From Aphrophora alni (taxonomy: Eukaryota; Arthropoda; Insecta; Hemiptera; Aphrophoridae): 64,000 nucleotides of DNA. Shown here piece by piece: positions 12,596 through 24,033 of this stretch; positions within the stretch are counted from its first letter, which is position 1; each line of letters starts with the position of its first letter. The position numbers were made by a program, and so were the translations under genes. The stretch lies in NCBI GenBank assembly GCA_963513935.1, contig OY740774.1:27671949-27735948 (forward strand), in the 5' to 3' direction. Under the pieces are notes generated by a model that did not search any database, had not been told where the DNA came from, and saw nothing but the letters and a program-made list of their open reading frames with translations.

Positions 12596-14050
12596 CCATA
12601 TATCAAATGCATATCATCCATTTCAGCACTAGTATAATATGAAATACCTGCTATGGTATAAATGAAAATTAATAAACATTATTATTAAATAAAACTAAGA
12701 TTTTAATAACACTGTTATTAAATACAATTTGACCAACAGTGATTAGTATAATAATTTGGATAGGTTCTTTACAAAACATATAACAATGGATTATTATTTA
12801 AATAACTAGTTGCTGTGTTATTATAGACCTATATTGTTTTGAACTTAATTTATTTGTTCACATAACAAATAAATGTTAGCTTTGTTTCAATTTGAAATGA
12901 ATGACATAAAAATACATACTTATATAGTGCTTTCTTTATTAATAAGGTAGAATATATTTTTATTGTGCTCAGCAAAAATCAAGCTTTTAATGATGGTCAA
13001 TGTTCATTTTTGTTTTTTGTTTTTTGGTAATTACCATTTTATTTTATTTATTTATTTTTTATTGAGATTTTGCACACGTAATTGGGGCATTAATATTCAC
13101 ATAGCATTTAAAGGAGCAAAAAAGGCCTACCACTTTAGGAATTTCTAATGACCTCTTATGTGGGTTAAATTTGATAGGAATCTGTAGAGCTGATTTTTAA
13201 AAATTGTCTTTTATACAACATCATAGCCGATTTTGTTGTTTCTTACCGAAAACTTATGAACCTACAGTTTTGGAGAGATAGCAATCAAACCTTTCTTGGG
13301 GTTCTTGAAGGCTACATTTAACCAAAATTAAATCAAAATCACTAGAGCTGATTTTGAGAAAAACATAAATTAAAATTTTTTCTTATGATAGCTACCAAAT
13401 ATTGAGTTAAAAAAAAAAAAAAAAGACCTGAGTTGTTATGGCAAAAATATCGGTCCTCTCACTTGGCATACTAATTTATGTACAGTAGTTATCTCCCCCT
13501 TTAAATATTAAACATTGTGTGTGAGATCAGAAACTGAAGTTTGGTACCATTCCCATATATAGGCCTACGACATAATTGTTCCGGCCGGCTAAGGTCATTG
13601 CAAGTACCGATTCACTCAAATAACAGATATAAATCACCTAAGTTACAGTTACCAAACTATTATTTTGGTTCAAAATTAATTTTTATAAAAAATCAAAATT
13701 AATTTGGAAATGACAACATTCTACATACACTGAGCCATTGGAGTCACTTGAATCGGGATGCCTTGTTACGAGAAATAAGTTCCTCTTTATCCTCTCAAAT
13801 ATAGTTTTTATTTTTACTCTTGCACTATATTTATATTTTTCCTGGTGATGGCTTGATATAAAACAATTGTATCAAATTTTAACTAAGCTAATAGGTTTGA
13901 AATTAATTCTTGTTAATGATAGACACGCTTACAAAAACAAAGATATTGTCAATAGATTTAAATATAGACTGTAAAAAAACAAGATACTAAAGTTGTGGGC
14001 TGCTGAATTAACAAATTTATAAATTTATCTATAAATAAATTGTTACTCAC

Positions 14051-14184
14051 CAATTAGTGATGTAATAGCTTCCAATATATATGCAGTTGTTACTGTGCCT
14101 GAAATTTCTTGATTAAGTTCAGTAATTAATTTAGCATAACCCTCGGATTCTTCTCTCAATAGATTAAATTTACGCTGTTTGTAG
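14051..14184 (-). CDS. THOC2: THOC2 exon 6
   Basis: A 134-bp exon with a TTGTTTAG acceptor and a GTGAGT donor. It encodes [20 protein letters not shown], then an [15 protein letters not shown] segment. This is one of the best-conserved THOC2 blocks. It ends in phase 1 and joins exon 7 to give SLIGCFNLDPNRVLDV. Confidence 0.95.
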
Positions 14185-17100
14185 CTAAACAAAAGACAAA
14201 TTTACAGTTTATATTCAGTGTCAGGCTGTTTGCTATATGTAATAAATATGGCACAATTACAAACAAGTACAAGCTCTCTGATTGTCAATATCTCAAAAAC
14301 ATTTATAGACGTTTTAGCATTTAAAAAAATAAAATGACAGTTTTAAATCTAGTATCTACTAGTCTATCCGCCCTTATACAGTTGTTCTATGTTTAAACTT
14401 TTAAATCTAAATGAGTGACAGTTGCTTTCACATTCTTTAATCAAATCTAGACTCATAAACTCTTGTTATAAACTTATTTTAGCATACTTCAATTGTTTGT
14501 TTAATAATTCATTGAATGATTATTGACTGAAAGAGTTATTATTAATGGCAGTCAACATTTATTGGAGGGTTTTTGGTAATTACTCCACTAATCTTCATTT
14601 AGAAAATTAGTTTCACTATTATTATTCAATCAATCACATCATTCCATCCCAACTCATAAATCAACAAAATGTCTATCTGATCCTATTTTTGGCTATATTT
14701 ATCTTCTTCACTTCTCACCAAAATTTACTCCACTTGCCTTACCTCTTCTAAAATTTAAGTTTCCATGTAGTTCTGGAAAGCTCTCTGGCATGGCTCTCTT
14801 GTGAGTTTCACTTCAGAGCTATTCTTGTTATATTGTTAGCAGGTCCTCTTATAGCGTAACCAAGCTAAACCGATTTATTCTGTATATTTCAATATAGATC
14901 AGCTGTTTTTTGTTGTTATAATAGATCAATTTTTTTTAAGAGCTTGCACTCTAATATCAATTGTAAATGTTTTAGGAACAATAAATAATTTTTTTTAATA
15001 CTCTTCCCCATAGTTTCTAATCTGGACTGGCCAGAAAATCCATGAAATTCTTCAAAACATTTAATTAGGAACACACAGGATTTACAATATCCGTTTTATT
15101 ATTTATTATTCTTCACACTTCATAAAAATTTTATAAAAATCAGACAAGTCAATTTTGATAAATAAGCATTTTTATAACAGCTCAAAAGAAGTTTTGTTTT
15201 TTTTTTACAAATAACTCCCGAACCATTATTTTCAGACACATGGTGACTAATAAGACTACCGCTTGTTTAGGACCTAATTGGGAAATATTCAATTTAATGT
15301 AATATTTTTTAAAAAATTGTTTAAATTAATATGTTTAAATACTTACATAAACTTCAAATTCATAAACTCTAAATCATATTTCTGTAGTTATTGATACATT
15401 TTGAAGATAAAAGTTGACTAATTATAAACATAAACTTGATTATTAATCTACATTGTTGGTGATATATAGTATTGGTGTTTTAATATTGCCATTCCTATCT
15501 TTTAATAAATAGTCTGCCCCTCTTATATATTTAGTTAATGTGCAAACATAATATATCATCTTGTTATTCAAGTGATTATCCACTGCAGTTTGAAATTATG
15601 GTTTTAAACTTACAAAATAATATAATAACCAAAAATAGTCCAGCACTAATGTACAATTGAATTTTTATAATTATTATGATTAATAATAATAACTTACCAA
15701 TAATAATGGAGTAATAACTTACCATCCAATAATCTGTACGTTGTGCGATTTCACGACGGCCGTTTCAGTTATTTAGCCATTTTCAAATGGATATTCAGGA
15801 TCATTATCCTTTATCATTTAATGTAAAAACACTTACACAGCATTTAAAAAAAACACTATTTGTATACGAAGACACACAGAAGCATTAGCACATTTATATG
15901 TCTAGTAGGGCCACTGTCTAGGACCAAAGTTATAAATTCAATAGACATATAAATTCAATGTGTGAGAGTTTCCGTGTGTCATATACAAAAAGTATGTTTT
16001 TTTAAATAATTTGTAAATGTTTTTACAATTAATGACGAAGGACAATGATCCTGAATGACCACTTGAATATAGCAGAAACGGCCGTCGTGAAATCACGTGA
16101 CGTATAGACTATTGGATGGTAAGTTACATATTAATCATATCAGTATGGCGAATACAAATATTAATATTATAATTACACAATCTGAATCACTCATTTTACA
16201 GATTAGTATGTTTTAAAGATTAGTTTTTTGTGAAATATGAATATTATGATGGTTTTTAAATGTAAATCTAATACTAATAAATGATCAATTTTGTGTTTGT
16301 AAATTTTATCTTTCAAACGGGTTGAAACGGTGTTAATCTAGAGTTTTTTGGTGTGAGAAAGTGATTTAGTTAGGTGTTGACTGTGGATAAATTCATTTAA
16401 GTTGTTTTACAATCACACCAAGATTAAAAATCAGCCATCCTTTCTAAGAGCCAACATACTGTTTTACATTCAACTACTTTAATATTATGGTCACTTTCTT
16501 CTCTCAATTATTGTACAAAGCTTCTATTTACAATACTTAAAATTTAACCTTAGATTGATTATGCAAGTGTTAATTAATTCAAGTATTTTTCTGTGGAAAA
16601 TTCATTTTCTTAGAAGCATGATTGTTGAAATAGAATGTATTTACTGTGAGATAGCGATTTAGCTGCTAGGTCACAACTTCAGGAAAAACTCATGTTAGGA
16701 AGTTAATTAATCCGATTTATTTCTTTAAACTAATAATTAAAAGGAACACATTAACAAAGGTGTAATATACAAAGCAGTAATAACTCCTAAATTGTGCTCA
16801 TTTTGAATTGCCTGGGCCATCCACACACAAAAAGAAAAGAATGGCCCATAACCCACCTATTAAAACAATCAAAATGTTTACACACTACAATTGACATAGT
16901 ATGCTATGATACTCTGAAGTCCACATAGCTGTCCAAGGTATAAAAGAAGATATTATTCCTAATTCGTGTTTAGTGTGATTTTACGTGTACATTTTTTCCC
17001 CTAATGCTATTCCTTGTAACTATAATATATTAGTATATTTTATGTTTAAAAAAAAGCAGTTTTGTTTCAAAAGTTCTTACTATAATGCAAAACAAATAAC

Positions 17101-17917
17101 TGTTTGTTTCTATATGGATTCTTAATTACTTTGTTTTATGTTATTAATCTTGATGATTTTGACTTAATACAGTAGGCTTGTGATTATCTGGCCTAAAGTG
17201 GCAGTCAGCTAGGCCAGATAGGCTAGATGTTGAGACTAAATCCCTTCCTTTGCAAACAACAGCCAAATTTTTGATAAGTAAACATTAGTTTCAAAGCATT
17301 GTGTTTATAGAATTTGATTTAAAATTTTTTTTTTAATGTACATTGATCTAATTATTAAAAAAGTTTAATAAAATGATTAAAAGTATTAAAAACTTACATT
17401 TATTTAAAAGATGTAACAAGGAAACATATATCAGATATTCTTCTTCTTTATTTTTCTTCATTGTATTCAAACATGAATCTAAACAGTTGAATTGACAGTT
17501 TGTAAGTTATGATGTAAATAATATCTCTTTTTTTCTCTCTCTGACAATTTTTTATTCAATTGTTTCTCCAAATATTTTTATTTAGAAATATGGATTTTAA
17601 ACATTTATTAGTCACTTGAGGAGTTCCTTCAAAAATCTGAACCAGATTTGAATAGTGAGTGAGAGAACTGGTTGTGTATGTGTTAAAGGGGGAAAAATTG
17701 AGTTTTTAAGAGGAAACAACTCTGTTAAAATTACGATGTTTTAAATTGAACATAATAGATTTTATTTACTTGAAAATGCTTCGGACCAAACTGTTTGTTA
17801 TCTATACACCTTTTCAATCCCCAAAATGTTAAAAATAATATTAAAAATTATAAGTTTACATAAATTTGTTTAACTTATATTTATTACTCATAATTATCAA
17901 ATGTTTTAATTACTCAC
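14185..17917. other. THOC2 intron 5: one foldback, rest unrecognised
   Basis: Apart from the foldback at 15717-16125 this 3.7-kb intron is AT-rich DNA in which I see no genes, no long repeats and no transposon coding remains. Confidence 0.6.
15717..16125. mobile_element. 409-bp foldback MITE
   Basis: Almost the whole element folds on itself. The left half beginning AACTTACCATCCAATAATCT pairs with the right half ending in its inverse, with a shared block TTTCACGACGGCCGTTTC near the ends. The arms are about 190 bp. It has no coding capacity. The target duplication is unclear because the flanks are low in complexity. Confidence 0.7.
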
Positions 17918-18033
17918 TATAATTTTGTTTTGACTTTAATAAACTTTGTGTAAAAATTCCTGTTGTTAAGTATCTTAAATTCTTGCAATGTATCAATCTC
18001 CAAACGCTCCTTGAGTAATTTTTCTGTTAAAAT
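17918..18033 (-). CDS. THOC2: THOC2 exon 5
   Basis: A 116-bp exon with a TTTTTTCAG acceptor and a GTGAGT donor. It encodes ILTEKLLKERLEIDTLQEF and ends in FIKVKTKLY across the junction. The VLKERLD and KIKTKLFYKQ segments of known THOC2 match. It ends in phase 2, and the first base of exon 6 completes a Tyr codon. Confidence 0.9.
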
Positions 18034-18429
18034 CTGAAAAAATAACAACCTCAATTAATACTTTCAATATAAATAAGTTTAGGATATTTGATGAAATAAA
18101 TGGTACTCAAACATTCCACTATATTTCTTAAATACCTATATACAAAACCATACCCTAACCTAGCAGTCAATCGTTGATCTCGAGCTACCAGAAAGAATAT
18201 TTTTGTGGCTCAAACACGATTATTAAAATATTAAAAAATATAGAAACAAACTTACAGATGAACATTTACACAATTGGATTCAAATGGCACCTAACAACTA
18301 TTCACTAACTTTAAAAAATTGTTGGTGAAAGTGAGTGTCACTATTCTCATTAAATAAATAATACTTTCAAATACTGTTTTTATTTTTTATTATTTTAGTA
18401 TTTTACGTTTAGTATTGTACGTTCAAACG

Positions 18430-19180
18430 GCGCTTTGGAATTCGATTGCTAATTTTAACTGGAGAAAAGCTTTCATGTGATGTAGAGGCTGCAGAGCCTT
18501 TTGTTCACAAATGTAAAGAAACTGCCAAAGAAATGGATTTAGGCCCAAATCAGATATACAATGCAGACGAGATCAGTCTGTTCTGGCGTCTTTTGCCGAA
18601 AAAAACCTTTGTTCATAGGGAGGAAGCTGTGCCCCAGGTCGTAAGTTGGCAAAAGATAGAATAACTTTTATGCCATGTTATAATGCTAGTGGCATGCATA
18701 AATTAAATTGCTGGTCATTGGGAAAGCCAAAAAACCAAGGGCTTTCAAAAACGTACAGTTGCCAATTTCATACACAAATCAAACCAGGGGATGGATGACG
18801 AAAACTCTTTTTTCCGAATAGTTTCATAAAACTTTTGTTCCATCGGTAAAAAAGTCTTTGAAAACACAGAAATTGCCTCAAAAAGCCCTTTTAGTGTTTG
18901 AAAATTGCCCTGGACATCCAGATGACGACGAGTTAATATCTAAGGATGACAAAATCGTCGCTTTATTTTTGCCCCCCAATGTAACACCGTTACTCCAACC
19001 TATGGACCAAAACGTGATCCAAACTATAAAAACAAGTTACGAAAAAACCCTGTTGTACAGCGTTTATCAAAAGAGGGGAGTGTTGTTACAGCTTTGAAGG
19101 AAACCAATCTGAAAGATGTTGTTTTTAATCTTGCAAGTGCATGGGAAAAACTTTCAACAAAAACAACTGTGTAAGAAAAG
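18430..19180 (+). pseudogene. Tigger/pogo-like transposase fossil (DDE_1)
   Basis: This is a decayed cut-and-paste transposase of the pogo/Tigger branch (CENP-B/Jerky-like, DDE_1 domain). Frame 18446-18664 gives LTGEKLSCDVEAAEPF and QIYNADEISLFWRLLP, which holds the first catalytic Asp. Around 18665-18770 remnants NASGMHKL and GKPK appear in shifted frames. Frame 18858-19097 gives LPQKALLVFENCPGHP, where the usual second Asp is Glu, and FLPPNVTPLLQPMDQNVI. A final LKDVVFNLASAWEK follows in another frame. The N-terminal CENP-B DNA-binding part is missing. There are several frameshifts and a Glu at a catalytic site, so it cannot be active. Confidence 0.88.
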
Positions 19181-19329
19181 AACCAAAATAAGAAAAACCA
19201 AAATAAAAAATTACGCAAACCAGAAATTTTATATTATAGAGGATAGAAAGATTGTATTTATTATTCATCTCAGAGGTGAATACCCACAGGGGCTCACTTT
19301 AGTGGGTACAGGCTTGGCAATCATGAGAG

Positions 19330-19492
19330 AACCTAGATGGTTCTACACCTTGCTTATATAGTCTTGTTTGTGTAAGATCCCTCTCTTTCATCTTTCTTAT
19401 GAGGTCTCTCTTAACCAACTCTAGTTCTTTTCCGGCCCTAACGCTATTAAGAATATTTAGGAGCTAGGGGTCTTTTTATGTTCTTTACTTCC
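19330..19492 (+). repeat. five-copy dispersed unit, copy 4
   Basis: It has GAACCTAGATGGTTCTACAC, GATCCCTCTCTTTCATCTTT, TCTCTCTTAACCAACTC and GCTATTAAGAATATTTAGG. It is the first of a pair spaced about 250 bp apart. Confidence 0.6.
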
Positions 19493-19584
19493 TTTTTTTT
19501 AAGGCGATGATGAATGAGAAATATTTTTGTCTTTAAACAAGAAAAAAATACATATAGTCATTATGAGTGTGGAAAACTCGGGGT

Positions 19585-19745
19585 AACGCAGCATGTAATC
19601 TACACCTTCCTTCATATAGTATTGGGTTAGATCCATCTCTTTCCTTTTTCCTAGCATGTCTTTCTTGACTAATTTTTGTTCTCTTTTGACCCTGATACTA
19701 TTAGAGTATTCAAAGGCTAAGGAGTCTTTAAAGGTCTTTCACCTC
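19585..19745 (+). repeat. five-copy dispersed unit, copy 5
   Basis: It has AATCTACACCTTCCTTCATA, GGGTTAGATCCATCTCTTTC and CTGATACTATTAGAGTATTC. It is the second member of the pair. The unit does not encode a protein and has no tRNA-like start that I recognise. Confidence 0.6.
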
Positions 19746-20091
19746 TTAAACAAAATAAAAACAAAAAAACAATTGTTATGTAGGGCTTCTGTTTAAGTAA
19801 TTGGGTGGGATTCTTGAGGTTAATTTTCACAGACTAACTAGTTGTCAAGGTTCATTTTGGTATTTTCAATTTAATCGAAAACTTTAATTTTCTTTTAATT
19901 GTTATTGACACATTTCAACTAAGAATTGAATTTAAATCTTGCCTATAGGTTAAAAATATAAAAAACATTTAGTTTCATATTCATAATACTTTTTAATTAA
20001 TTTAACGATGTAGTGACTTTTCTTACATAAAGAAATTTCTAAAACAAATTTTTAATCACAATAAATTTAATAAAACTCATAATTAGTTTAC

Positions 20092-20217
20092 CTTCTCAGA
20101 ATCTTTAACAATGTGACCCAGTGCTAATCGTTCATCACTATTTGGTTCGAATGAAGTTTCTGCATCAATAATATTTACAACATCCAATATAATGGAAGCC
20201 ATATCCTTATGGTAATG
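20092..20217 (-). CDS. THOC2: THOC2 exon 4
   Basis: A 126-bp exon (42 codons, phase 0 at both ends) with a TTACAG acceptor and a GTAAAC donor. It encodes HYHKDMASIILDVVNIIDAE and continues to IVKDSEK. It corresponds to the segment around SILADVFCILDIET in vertebrate THOC2. It lies only about 250 bp from the left end of the Gypsy insertion. Confidence 0.88.
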
Positions 20218-20426
20218 CTGTAACAATAACATATCATCATAAAAAAATGTTTAATACTCACTGGGTCATATTTAGACAAATAAATTTTAAATCTATATGT
20301 TATGGTTATGTATTTATACATACATTGTGTAATAACTCTTCCTATTATTAATCATATGTATTAAGAGCATTATGTACATGAGATGTTTCTATAAAGAATT
20401 TGTTGTTAATCAAAATGTTATAAATA

Positions 20427-20468
20427 CGAGGGCGGTTTGGAAAGTAAATTCTGTTTCTGTCTGGCATC
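20427..20468 (+). repeat. mariner end fragment, left of Gypsy insertion
   Basis: TACGAGGGCGGTTTGGAAAG is typical of the ends of mariner elements in insects. The fragment is cut at CATC by the Gypsy insertion and continues at 28352. Confidence 0.5.
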
Positions 20469-21188
20469 TGTTAGGATTAGATAGATACTAGAGTAGAAAT
20501 ATATAATAATTAATAGAATTTAAGTAAGAACCATACATGAAACCCAGAATAGCGACAGGTATTGCGAAACTATTTAAAAAATGATGAAATGCTTACCTAG
20601 CATGGGCAACCTACTTAGCAAGGCAGGTCGAGGCAATATAAGCGACGACCCAAGAGAGGTGGGGATCTTTCGATCAACAGCGTGAGTGAAGACGTCAGGA
20701 GGAACGTTCGAGGCAGAAGGAGAATCAGCCGTTGAAGCGGTCTGATAAGGACACGAGGGCATTATTGGCGAGTTGGAGCTCCCAATAATACAAGCTGTAG
20801 TAGCGGCTTTTGTAGAGCACAGAAAGGGTGAGCAAATAGACAAAATATCAGCACATATAATCATCAAAGTAAATATATTAAATTCATTTCAAAATAGCTG
20901 GAACTATTCTGGGTTCATCATTTTTGAATATATATATATATAGATAGGTTAATTCAGTTTTAAAGTAATCATTGTAAAGTAATATGAAGTAAATTATATA
21001 AAGCATATGTATGTTATTTGAAATAATTGAATGAGTTAGGGAGACATATTGATTCAGTTTAAATTAATATTTGAATAGAAATAATTGTAATAATATTTGG
21101 AAATTAGTAATTGTAAAATGATATAAAGTATTGCATTCTTTAACTCAAAACACTGAACCACTGTTTTTAAAAGAACCCGATCCTAATA
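20469..21188 (+). repeat. 5' LTR of Gypsy element
   Basis: It begins TGTTAGGATTAG and ends CGATCCTAATA. The normal terminal CA appears as TA; a related LTR end at 54653 still ends CCTAACA. There is a long antisense open frame (20867-20574) shared by both LTRs, with no known similarity. Confidence 0.95.
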
Positions 21189-21190
21189 AA

Positions 21191-21204
21191 TGGTGCATTG
21201 GCCG
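21191..21204 (+). other. primer binding site, tRNA-Gly type
   Basis: TGGTGCATTGGCCG starts two bases after the 5' LTR. It is complementary to the 3' end of animal tRNA-Gly(GCC) with CCA added, as I remember that tRNA. Confidence 0.65.
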
Positions 21205-22068
21205 TGTTTTTAGTTTTTACTAAAATTTGTTACTATATGATAAAAATTTTGTTTTTGTAATTTTTATGTAATAAATAGTCAAAACAGCCTTTCTTTTAAT
21301 TTATTACTAAAAATTAAGAGTATTTTTTATTACAGTGATTATTTTTTTTGGTTCTTTAATCAGCTATATATTTATAAAACTGTATTTGAAGTGTTATTTT
21401 TGAAATAAGAAATTGGAATGATCTGATAATTATTTTTGAGAAAAACAAAAAGTAATAAATTTGTATGTTAATAAGGTGCTTTATCTATAGAGATATACAT
21501 ATTTAAGAGATTTTGATATATGTGTTAAATTTGTGTTATTATTATTATTATATGCGAACGATTTAAATTTGAGGTATGTGTGATTAACAGATAATCAACA
21601 GGTAACAGATGATTTTGATTATAACTATAGTTTAAGATTATTCTTGCATTATTAGCATATTTGTATGAGTTTGGGAATAAGGTCAACATTAAAATAGAAT
21701 ATTTACGAATCACACGCGTCAGGGGTTTTGTTGCGCAAGGCCGAGAGTAATTACACCACGGAATGCTGACGACAGTTTGTTTAGATTTTGTTGTTCTACA
21801 TTGCTACTTCTTGCTTACGTGACAAGTCTTCCCGGGAACATAACTCATACATACTTGATTCAAATTTTTATTTTAATTTTGGTGAATTAAGTAACTAAAA
21901 CGAATATTAATGAGAATTGGGTAATGAGTTATTCTTTCTTTGAATAGGGATTAATTTACGGTACTTTTACAGTTACAAAACAAAATATAACAAATTAATG
22001 AATTTAACCTTAGCAGATATAAAAGCACTAAATAAAACTCAAACCATTAATATTTGGAAAGACCTTGA
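21205..22068 (+). other. Gypsy untranslated leader
   Basis: About 860 bp between the primer site and the gag frame, AT-rich, with no open frame of note. It would contain the packaging signal, which I cannot place. Confidence 0.5.
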
Positions 22069-24033
22069 GTGGAACATATAAGGTCATATATGGTTTTCCT
22101 AAGGTCATATATTCGGTTATGGAAAATTGATACCACTTCGGAAATGAGCCGAGTCGAGTTAGAAAATCAATACACAAATTGGCCTAAACAAACAGATAAA
22201 GAAACTAATATTTACGACGCGGTCGAGGGTCATTCGGGAAACAACAAAGACCCAATTCCAGACGATAGCACCTCTGAACAGGATATCACAATGAATGAAA
22301 GGCTACCGTTGTTCGAACCAAGCAAATTTAGTGGGGGCACGGGAGAGGATGTTTCCAAGCACATAGCAAAATTCGAAAGGGCAGCCGCAGCGAACGGATG
22401 GTGCGATAAGAAAAAAAGAATCTATTTTCCCTGGTATTTAGAGGGAGTGGCAAGCGATTACTATGAAATTTGTGAAATAAAACAAAAACAACTAACATGG
22501 GTAGAAATAAAAAACGAGTTCATGAAGGCGTTTGCTCCAAAACATGAAAAAGAAATGTTGCTCATGAAATTAAATAATAGAATCCAATTGCAGGGAGAGT
22601 CCTTGATGCAATACAAGACTGAGGTGGAATTACTATGTACACGTTATGAGCCAGACATGAGCGAAGATAGAATATGTAGTCACATACTTAAGGGGCTCAA
22701 TCCAGCACTATTGCAACAAATTGCAATGCTCGACAACACAACTTTACAAAAACTAAATGAAAATATGTTTGTTGCCGAAAAAGCTTCCTACATGCTCAGA
22801 AAAAGATTAGGCATTGATGATGGAGAGGCAGCGAAATCTAAAGAGACGATTACACGAGACGACCTACAAACAATAATCGAGCGAATTAATGAATTGGAAA
22901 TGGAAAACAATAGATTAAAAAACGAAAATTGGGACAGGCGTGATAGGAGACCTGATACACATACTGAAACTTATAATTATCAAAAACAAAAAAACAACAC
23001 GCAGGTATACCGTGAACAAAGACAAACACCTACATCCAGACAGAATAATGACGATTACAGAACAAAACGTATTTATGGACAGACAAATAGTCAGACCAGG
23101 CAGACAGACCGAAACAACGGAACTTTCAGAAGAGACGAGACACGGGTAGAACCAGAGTGTTTTAGATGTGGTCGTAGAGGTCATTTTGCAAAACATTGTA
23201 CACAGGTACAAAAAAAACTAGTAAGACCGGAAGTACACGACAAGTATTCAGAACGGCCAACAAAAATTCGGAAAAACGAGAAAGAAAATAGATATAGTGA
23301 ATGGCAGAAAAACAAAATAGGTCACAAAGTGGAACAACAAAAACACATAAAATTTATAAAAAGGTATTTCGACACTTGTGGAGACAATGTTAACAATTGC
23401 AGGCCTACATATATAAGCAAACGTACACACGCAGTGGAATTTGGCAACAAAAAAAACACAACGTCAGGATTAGTTCATAGTCTTTCTAGCCCAATGCTGA
23501 CAACACACAATGAGGTCGATGCACACTCCACGGAAAATATTACAATACAAACAGTAATTGGAAATATTACTTCTAAATTAAGTATAGCAATTCCAGGAAA
23601 AATTAGGGATAAAAATATATCAATTCTGTTTGATACAGGCTGTAGTGTTTCCTGTTTGAACGATAAATATGGACATTTAACAACAAAAATTGAAGGAGAT
23701 AACATATGGTTGACTTCTGCCAATGCCACGACAGTAAAGGTCACGGGCAGAGCAATCCTAAAATTCTATATAAATAAACAAGAATATGAACATAAAGTAT
23801 ATTTGGTGGAGGATTTGACAAGCGACTTATTGTTAGGAAATGACTTTTTAATAGCCCATAAGGCAATAATTAATTTTAAAAATAACAAAATTACACTAGG
23901 ACAAAACACGGTACAAATATTTAGGAACAATTTGATGGAACTAACACAGGACAATGACACAATAATGGAACCGATACCAATATATACGAAAGAGGATATT
24001 GAAATACCCCACCCCATGATACTAGAAACATAG
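22069..24033 (+). CDS. gag: Gypsy Gag with fused aspartic protease
   Basis: A 654-residue frame. A Gag capsid-like region (about residues 75-250, starting LPLFEPSKFSGG) contains GWCDKKKRIYFPWYLEG. A Glu/Asn/Arg-rich linker follows. There is a CCHC zinc knuckle, C364-C367-H372-C377 (ECFRCGRRGHFAKHC), for nucleic acid binding. Near the end is a retroviral-type aspartic protease with catalytic D522 in LFDTGCS and a later LLLGNDFL segment. The protease being in the gag frame and reverse transcriptase in the next frame suggests a shift between them. The start may be the Met at 22144 or 22291 rather than 22069, since the first residues look non-conserved. Confidence 0.9.
   Translation: MEHIRSYMVFLRSYIRLWKIDTTSEMSRVELENQYTNWPKQTDKETNIYDAVEGHSGNNKDPIPDDSTSEQDITMNERLPLFEPSKFSGGTGEDVSKHIAKFERAAAANGWCDKKKRIYFPWYLEGVASDYYEICEIKQKQLTWVEIKNEFMKAFAPKHEKEMLLMKLNNRIQLQGESLMQYKTEVELLCTRYEPDMSEDRICSHILKGLNPALLQQIAMLDNTTLQKLNENMFVAEKASYMLRKRLGIDDGEAAKSKETITRDDLQTIIERINELEMENNRLKNENWDRRDRRPDTHTETYNYQKQKNNTQVYREQRQTPTSRQNNDDYRTKRIYGQTNSQTRQTDRNNGTFRRDETRVEPECFRCGRRGHFAKHCTQVQKKLVRPEVHDKYSERPTKIRKNEKENRYSEWQKNKIGHKVEQQKHIKFIKRYFDTCGDNVNNCRPTYISKRTHAVEFGNKKNTTSGLVHSLSSPMLTTHNEVDAHSTENITIQTVIGNITSKLSIAIPGKIRDKNISILFDTGCSVSCLNDKYGHLTTKIEGDNIWLTSANATTVKVTGRAILKFYINKQEYEHKVYLVEDLTSDLLLGNDFLIAHKAIINFKNNKITLGQNTVQIFRNNLMELTQDNDTIMEPIPIYTKEDIEIPHPMILET

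Larger units (their letters stand above)
11700..12955. mobile_element. foldback element with about 300-bp arms
   Basis: The left arm (about 11700-12008) and right arm (about 12631-12955) are imperfect inverted copies. They share TGTGTTATTA, CACTGT and CTAGTGCTGAAATGG, and the outer AATACATACT block. The 620-bp loop contains two tandem copies of the five-copy unit. No coding sequence was seen. It is a foldback or Helitron-unrelated MITE whose ends I cannot set to the base. Confidence 0.6.
10909..14050. other. THOC2 intron 6: hairpin, large foldback, rest unrecognised
   Basis: It holds the microsatellite, a small hairpin at 11480-11640, a 1.25-kb foldback (11700-12955) and the two repeat units in its loop. 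The segments 10985-11475 and 12960-14045 are AT-rich with no feature I can support. Confidence 0.6.
18034..20091. other. THOC2 intron 4: Tigger fossil and two repeat units
   Basis: It holds the dead Tigger transposase (18430-19180) and the tandem pair of repeat units (19330-19745). The remaining 18034-18430 and 19750-20090 show nothing beyond AT-rich DNA. Confidence 0.6.

Noticed and set aside
20574..20867. 97-aa antisense frame in both LTRs
   Set aside because: It lies in the LTR on the strand opposite to the element and has low-complexity Ser/Pro content. The two copies are identical because the LTRs are.
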